A DNA stretch of 64,000 nt from Candidatus Obscuribacterales bacterium (GTDB lineage Bacteria; Cyanobacteriota; Vampirovibrionia; Obscuribacterales; Obscuribacteraceae). Position 1 is the first letter of the stretch, and each line of letters starts with the position of its first letter. The notes under the pieces were generated by a model. It saw only the letters and a list, made by a program, of their open reading frames with translations, was not told the DNA's origin and ran no database searches. Location of the stretch: positions 26,876 to 90,875 of the forward strand of contig JAIETF010000032.1 of the NCBI GenBank assembly GCA_019745415.1. Reading direction: 5' to 3'. A program made the translations under genes and the position numbers. Shown here one piece after another: positions 60,668 through 64,000 of the stretch.

Positions 60668-61486
60668 CTAGTCGGGTTGGCTTGGGCAGTTCTGCACTGC
60701 TTTGACAAGATGGCGAACTCTTTCAACATCTATTGGGTTTTCCAGAACACCTTGGCGCTTGAGGGAGCTGGCGACAATAACACCATTGGCGATACCAAGC
60801 AAGGCGGAGCAGTTTTCGCTTGTGGTGCCGCTGCCTATCAAAATTGGGGTGTCTGGCAGTGCCTCTCTGACATTATTGAGATCGTCCCAATTTGGTGGTG
60901 CGCCCGTACTGGAACCGCTTACGATGATGCCGTCCGCCAGTCCTCTTTTGACTGTATCGGCGGCAGCTCGACCGATATCGTTGTCTTGACCAAGAGGGCT
61001 GGCGTGTTTAACCATGACGTCTGCCAAGATTCTTACCGAGCCTTGGGCTGCTAGCAAGCGTCTGTACATATGGAGTTCGTGGGCCTCACCTTCGATAAGA
61101 CCTTGGTCGGTAACCATAGCGCCGCTCAAGACATTGACTCTGATGAACTGGGCTCCAGCGGTGGCTGCTACTGCTAAAGCAGTCAAACCGTCGTTACGCA
61201 AGACGTTCACCCCAATGGGTAGGTCGCAGATGACAGCTGTGCGCTGCACTGCCAGAGCCAGGGCGCATGCTGTGGATGTGTCTACCCTGTTTTTAACGAA
61301 AGGAGCATCGAAGAAATTTTCGATGATGATACCGTGGGCGCCACCACTAGCCAGGGCTGTAGCTTCTTGCTCGGCTCTCAAAAGTACGGGTTCGAGGTCT
61401 CCTCCATAGCGTGGTGAGCCGGGTAAAGGTAAGAGGTGGATAACGCCAATGACCGGGCGGTCTGTTCCGAATAGTTCGTAGAGCAT
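60668..61486 (-). CDS. btpA: BtpA-family TIM-barrel protein
   Basis: The start at 61486 has GGGAG seven bases before; an ATG 36 bases further up has none. The 272-residue protein reads 'VIGVIHLLPLPGSPRYGG', 'GAHGIIIENFFDAPF', 'GVNVLRNDGLTALAVAATAGAQFIRVNVLSGAMVTDQG' and 'GIIVSGSSTG', the BtpA/SgcQ TIM barrel. BtpA stabilises photosystem I in cyanobacteria; relatives in non-phototrophs act on sugars or nucleotides. With no photosynthesis genes here, the role is more likely metabolic, but the family link to cyanobacteria is informative. It is convergent with the DUF4388 gene. Confidence 0.88.
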   Translation of the reverse strand: MLYELFGTDRPVIGVIHLLPLPGSPRYGGDLEPVLLRAEQEATALASGGAHGIIIENFFDAPFVKNRVDTSTACALALAVQRTAVICDLPIGVNVLRNDGLTALAVAATAGAQFIRVNVLSGAMVTDQGLIEGEAHELHMYRRLLAAQGSVRILADVMVKHASPLGQDNDIGRAAADTVKRGLADGIIVSGSSTGAPPNWDDLNNVREALPDTPILIGSGTTSENCSALLGIANGVIVASSLKRQGVLENPIDVERVRHLVKAVQNCPSQPD

Positions 61487-62386
61487 CAAGGTTCTCCCAG
61501 CTAAATTAGGCGCACTACTCATAGTTTAGGAACCTTGAAAACCATGTGGCGAAGCCTTATTAAAGCCTTCAATTTGCTGGCTGGAATAGAAGGGTGATTG
61601 TCAAGGTGTTTCAGGTTGCGCTAATTGATAAACGGGGTTTGAAATAATCTCTTGGCAAGCTGGTGCTTTGTCCGCAGGTGAGGCTTTGGCTGCGTAGATT
61701 CGTTTGCGGAGGTAAGAGTTTATGGAAAAGATATCAAGTTCTAGAACCTAGGTTAACCTTGCCTGTTATCTGTTAAGGCCCATAGACTTCAATTGCCCTT
61801 TTCTTTCCACTCAGATTTCATAAACCCAGGAAATACACCTCCAAGAGCATTACCGACTCTACACCTTTGGAACCTGGTTCTCTGAGTGACTACATCCTGA
61901 ATTTCAGGAAAGCTCTTACTAGCAAATAGCACCTTACCCAAACCGACGCCGGAGACATCGACAGCTCAGAAGGCTGCGTTGGGACTCTCTTGGCGTGAAC
62001 GAACTGCTGTTCGTAAGCGTGTGTCACGAGGGCGCAGACTCAATCGTAATGTTGGGTTTGTGACTGTCTGACGACGTGGTGTGGAGGAGCAGGGAACAGT
62101 TTGTCGAGGCCTGTGGCCCCGCGAATTTTCCTGGTCCAGAGCTAGTTTCAACTGCATGGTGGGGCATACGCCCATCCTGCTTGAGTGAAGGGCCCATGCA
62201 GCGTAGTGCGACTCAATGATGAGAGGTTGCACTTCGAAATCAGTCTTTTGACCCCTTTCTCATCCGAAGACAATCCAAACCCGCACGAGTTTTGCAGCCT
62301 AACTCCGTCTTTTCAGGAGGCTATCGCCGTGTAGGCAATGGTCGACGCTGCGCACTCGTCACAAAAACCACAAGGAATCCCGATAA
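61487..62386. other. Long spacer without a supported gene
   Basis: About 900 bases separate divergent genes. A minus-strand frame at 61966-62232 lacks a ribosome binding site and does not look coding. The 61950-62230 part is GC-richer than the rest and could be a leader or small RNA, but no family pattern (RNase P, tmRNA, SRP) is found. Confidence 0.4.
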
Positions 62387-62986
62387 ATGAAAAACACAAC
62401 CAGCACCCGTGCCCCTGTCGATGCCGAGAAGCTCCTCAAGAAGTCGAAAGGCTCGATGATCTTCGGCCTCAAGGCCTGGATCAAGGCCCTCGAGATGTCC
62501 GAGGCCGGCAGCAAGAAGAGCACCAGCAAGTATGTCTACGAAGTTTCCGCCGATGCCGCCACCGGCTGCATCAAGCTGGCTTCCGACGGCAGTGTCGTGG
62601 AAGGCACCCTCAAGTCACGCGACGAGTGGGCTGCCATCGGTAAGCCGGCTCGCCTCGCTTCCATCGGTCTGCGCAGCCGCAAGGACGACCTGGAAGCCGA
62701 GCTGAAGGAGCGCATCGAGTACACCTTCAACGTCATGACCGGTGAGGCTTTCCTCACCCGCGCCGGCGTCGTCATGGCCGACGAGCCGAATGGCATCGCC
62801 GCTTGGGCCGCCGTCGGTCAGCCTGTCGAGGTTCGCCTCTTCCAGCAGCTCAACATCGCGCGTGAATACGGCAACCAGACCGCCTTCCAGGTGACGCGCG
62901 AGCGCATGATCAAGTACGGCGTCATCCGCAAGCCGCCGGTCGATCGCAGCGCTGCTCCCTCCGACGAGAGCGAAGGCGACGCCTGA
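62387..62986 (+). CDS. Hypothetical protein, 199 residues
   Basis: AAGGA lies ahead of the ATG. The protein has a Ser/Thr/Lys-rich N-terminus, then helix and strand pieces ('VYEVSADAATGCIKLASDGSVVEGTL', 'IEYTFNVMTGEAFLTRAGVVM', 'VEVRLFQQLNIAREYG') and an acidic tail (DESEGDA). There is no signal peptide or membrane helix and no similarity I recognise. It has very strong C/G-ending codons and lies 136 bases before an ftsH gene on the same strand. Confidence 0.7.
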   Translation: MKNTTSTRAPVDAEKLLKKSKGSMIFGLKAWIKALEMSEAGSKKSTSKYVYEVSADAATGCIKLASDGSVVEGTLKSRDEWAAIGKPARLASIGLRSRKDDLEAELKERIEYTFNVMTGEAFLTRAGVVMADEPNGIAAWAAVGQPVEVRLFQQLNIAREYGNQTAFQVTRERMIKYGVIRKPPVDRSAAPSDESEGDA

Positions 62987-63122
62987 TTTCAGGCTGTCGC
63001 ACTCTCGAAAGTTTTCCACTTGATCGGTGCATCGGGTTGCACGGGTTGCGCGTCAGTCGCAGCCCTGCTCGATGCCCGTAAATGAATTAGGGGACACCCT
63101 ATCTTTTAGCAAGAGGCTAAGT

Positions 63123-64000
63123 ATGAAACTCAAGTATGTTTTGCTTGCCCTGGTTGCCGTCATCTTTGCTCTCGCTCTGTCTGCGCCCAACTTCGTTGGC
63201 TCGCACCAGCAGCCGAGCGCGAGCGACTCCGGCCAGGTCTCATCCCCCACCACCAATACCCGCGGCGCCCAGGTCGAAGTCAAGCTCGGCTACAGCGAGC
63301 TGCAGCGGGATCTCATCCACAACCCCGGCTCCATCAAGAAGGTCATCTTCCTGAAGGAATCCTATGGGGTCCAAACCGCCATTGTCGAAAAGGCTGATGG
63401 CACCAGGGCCCGTGTCGAGCTTCCCGGTGAAGCCGGCACCCAGGTGCTGCTCGATGCCGCAGGCAAGGGCAATGTCGCCGTCGAAGTGCAGAAGAAGGAA
63501 CCCGGCATCTGGGAGAGCTACGGCGGTCTGATCATCATGATCGGTATCTTCGTTCTGTTCTTCTGGTTCATGCGCCGTGGTGGTCCGCAGGGCGGCATGG
63601 TCAACCAGGTCACCCGCATTCCGCAGGGCCAGAAGTCGAAGGAAGTGGTGACGTTCAAGGACGTCGCCGGTGCCGATGAAGCCAAGCAGGAGTTGATGGA
63701 GATCGTCAGCTACCTGAGCAACCCGGGGCGTCTCAAGCGTCTGGGCGGCAAGGCTCCGTCCGGCGTTCTGCTCATCGGCGATCCCGGTAACGGTAAGACG
63801 CTGCTGGCCAAGGCTGTCGCCGGCGAAGCTGGTGCCGAGTTCCACGAGATCTCCGGTTCGGCTTTCGTCGAAATGTTCGTTGGTGTCGGTGCTCGCCGTG
63901 TCCGCGACTTCTTCCAGAAGGGCCGTGAGAAGCGCCCCGCCGTCATCTTCATCGACGAAATCGACGCCGTCGGTCGCCAGCGTGGCACCGGCGTTGGTGG
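63123..64000 (+). CDS. ftsH: FtsH-family AAA+ metalloprotease, N-terminal part (cut by window edge)
   Basis: The ATG at 63123 has AGAGG six bases upstream; the frame stays open to the right edge, 292 codons. It has a first membrane helix ('[19 protein letters not shown]'), a periplasmic domain of about 110 residues and a second helix ('[19 protein letters not shown]'). The AAA domain has '[16 protein letters not shown]', Walker A 'GDPGNGKT', pore '[10 protein letters not shown]' and Walker B '[14 protein letters not shown]'. In Walker A the usual Pro and Thr of GPPGTGKT are Asp and Asn. The peptidase domain is outside the window. It is a more classical FtsH than the one at 45449. Confidence 0.93.
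   Translation, partial: MKLKYVLLALVAVIFALALSAPNFVGSHQQPSASDSGQVSSPTTNTRGAQVEVKLGYSELQRDLIHNPGSIKKVIFLKESYGVQTAIVEKADGTRARVELPGEAGTQVLLDAAGKGNVAVEVQKKEPGIWESYGGLIIMIGIFVLFFWFMRRGGPQGGMVNQVTRIPQGQKSKEVVTFKDVAGADEAKQELMEIVSYLSNPGRLKRLGGKAPSGVLLIGDPGNGKTLLAKAVAGEAGAEFHEISGSAFVEMFVGVGARRVRDFFQKGREKRPAVIFIDEIDAVGRQRGTGVG

Noticed and set aside
61966..62232. 88-residue minus-strand frame
   Set aside because: Random-looking Arg/Ser/Pro content and no ribosome binding site.
1..64000. CRISPR arrays, insertion sequences or prophage
   Set aside because: No regularly spaced repeats, transposase or integrase motifs, or phage structural genes were seen.

Overview
The window looks like chromosome of a non-photosynthetic bacterium of the cyanobacterial line, most like Melainabacteria/Vampirovibrionia of the Obscuribacterales type. 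This is an inference. It rests on a Ycf45-type R3H/AAA ATPase, a BtpA-family protein, a DUF4388 protein, a Ser/Thr kinase fused to Sel1 repeats, a eukaryote/archaeal-type prolyl-tRNA synthetase and medium GC content. I see no rRNA, tRNA, CRISPR array, insertion sequence or phage module. About fifty genes are supported, most of them single transcription units or short operons ended by clear hairpin terminators.

Region by region. 1-4360 (minus): a cut MoxR-like ATPase, then an operon of two nucleoside-hydrolase-fold proteins flanking a NUDIX hydrolase. 4696-9024: a zinc-ribbon/kinase/Sel1 protein, a secreted leucine-rich-repeat protein and a cell-wall amidase. 9297-13879: oligopeptidase F, then an adenylate kinase, unknown protein and ClpP-like protease operon. 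14109-22052: surface or regulatory unknowns, the Ycf45-like ATPase with a PLP decarboxylase, and small unknown proteins. 22420-25264: a HAD phosphatase and a thermolysin-like protease. 26332-29886: a C/G-ending-codon cluster of a zinc-ribbon protein, a HAD protein, TruD and a 71-residue cysteine-containing protein, ended by two hairpins. 30301-36730: a CysQ-like phosphatase, a ZIP metal transporter, two membrane proteins with CorA, and a GNAT acetyltransferase.

37215-45343 (minus): a four-gene cluster of unknowns, a predicted PD-(D/E)XK-like protein, a secreted metallopeptidase-like protein with a thioredoxin-like protein lacking CxxC, NadD and an HExxH protein. 45449-51000: an FtsH-like protease, a glycine-rich unknown, a membrane-anchored YiiX-type hydrolase and a patatin. 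51060-59516 (minus): a translationally coupled TldD/TldE pair, an alpha/beta hydrolase, an AidB-like acyl-CoA dehydrogenase and prolyl-tRNA synthetase. 59665-64000: a DUF4388 protein, BtpA, an unknown and the start of a second FtsH.

Two themes recur. Proteolysis is heavily represented: two FtsH proteins, ClpP-like, PepF, M4, TldD/E and at least two other HExxH proteins. Nucleotide and cofactor turnover is the other: nucleoside hydrolases, NUDIX, adenylate kinase, CysQ and NadD. Genes fall into two codon classes. One uses almost only C/G-ending codons and carries strong ribosome binding sites and long spacers, probably reflecting high expression. The other has mixed third positions.
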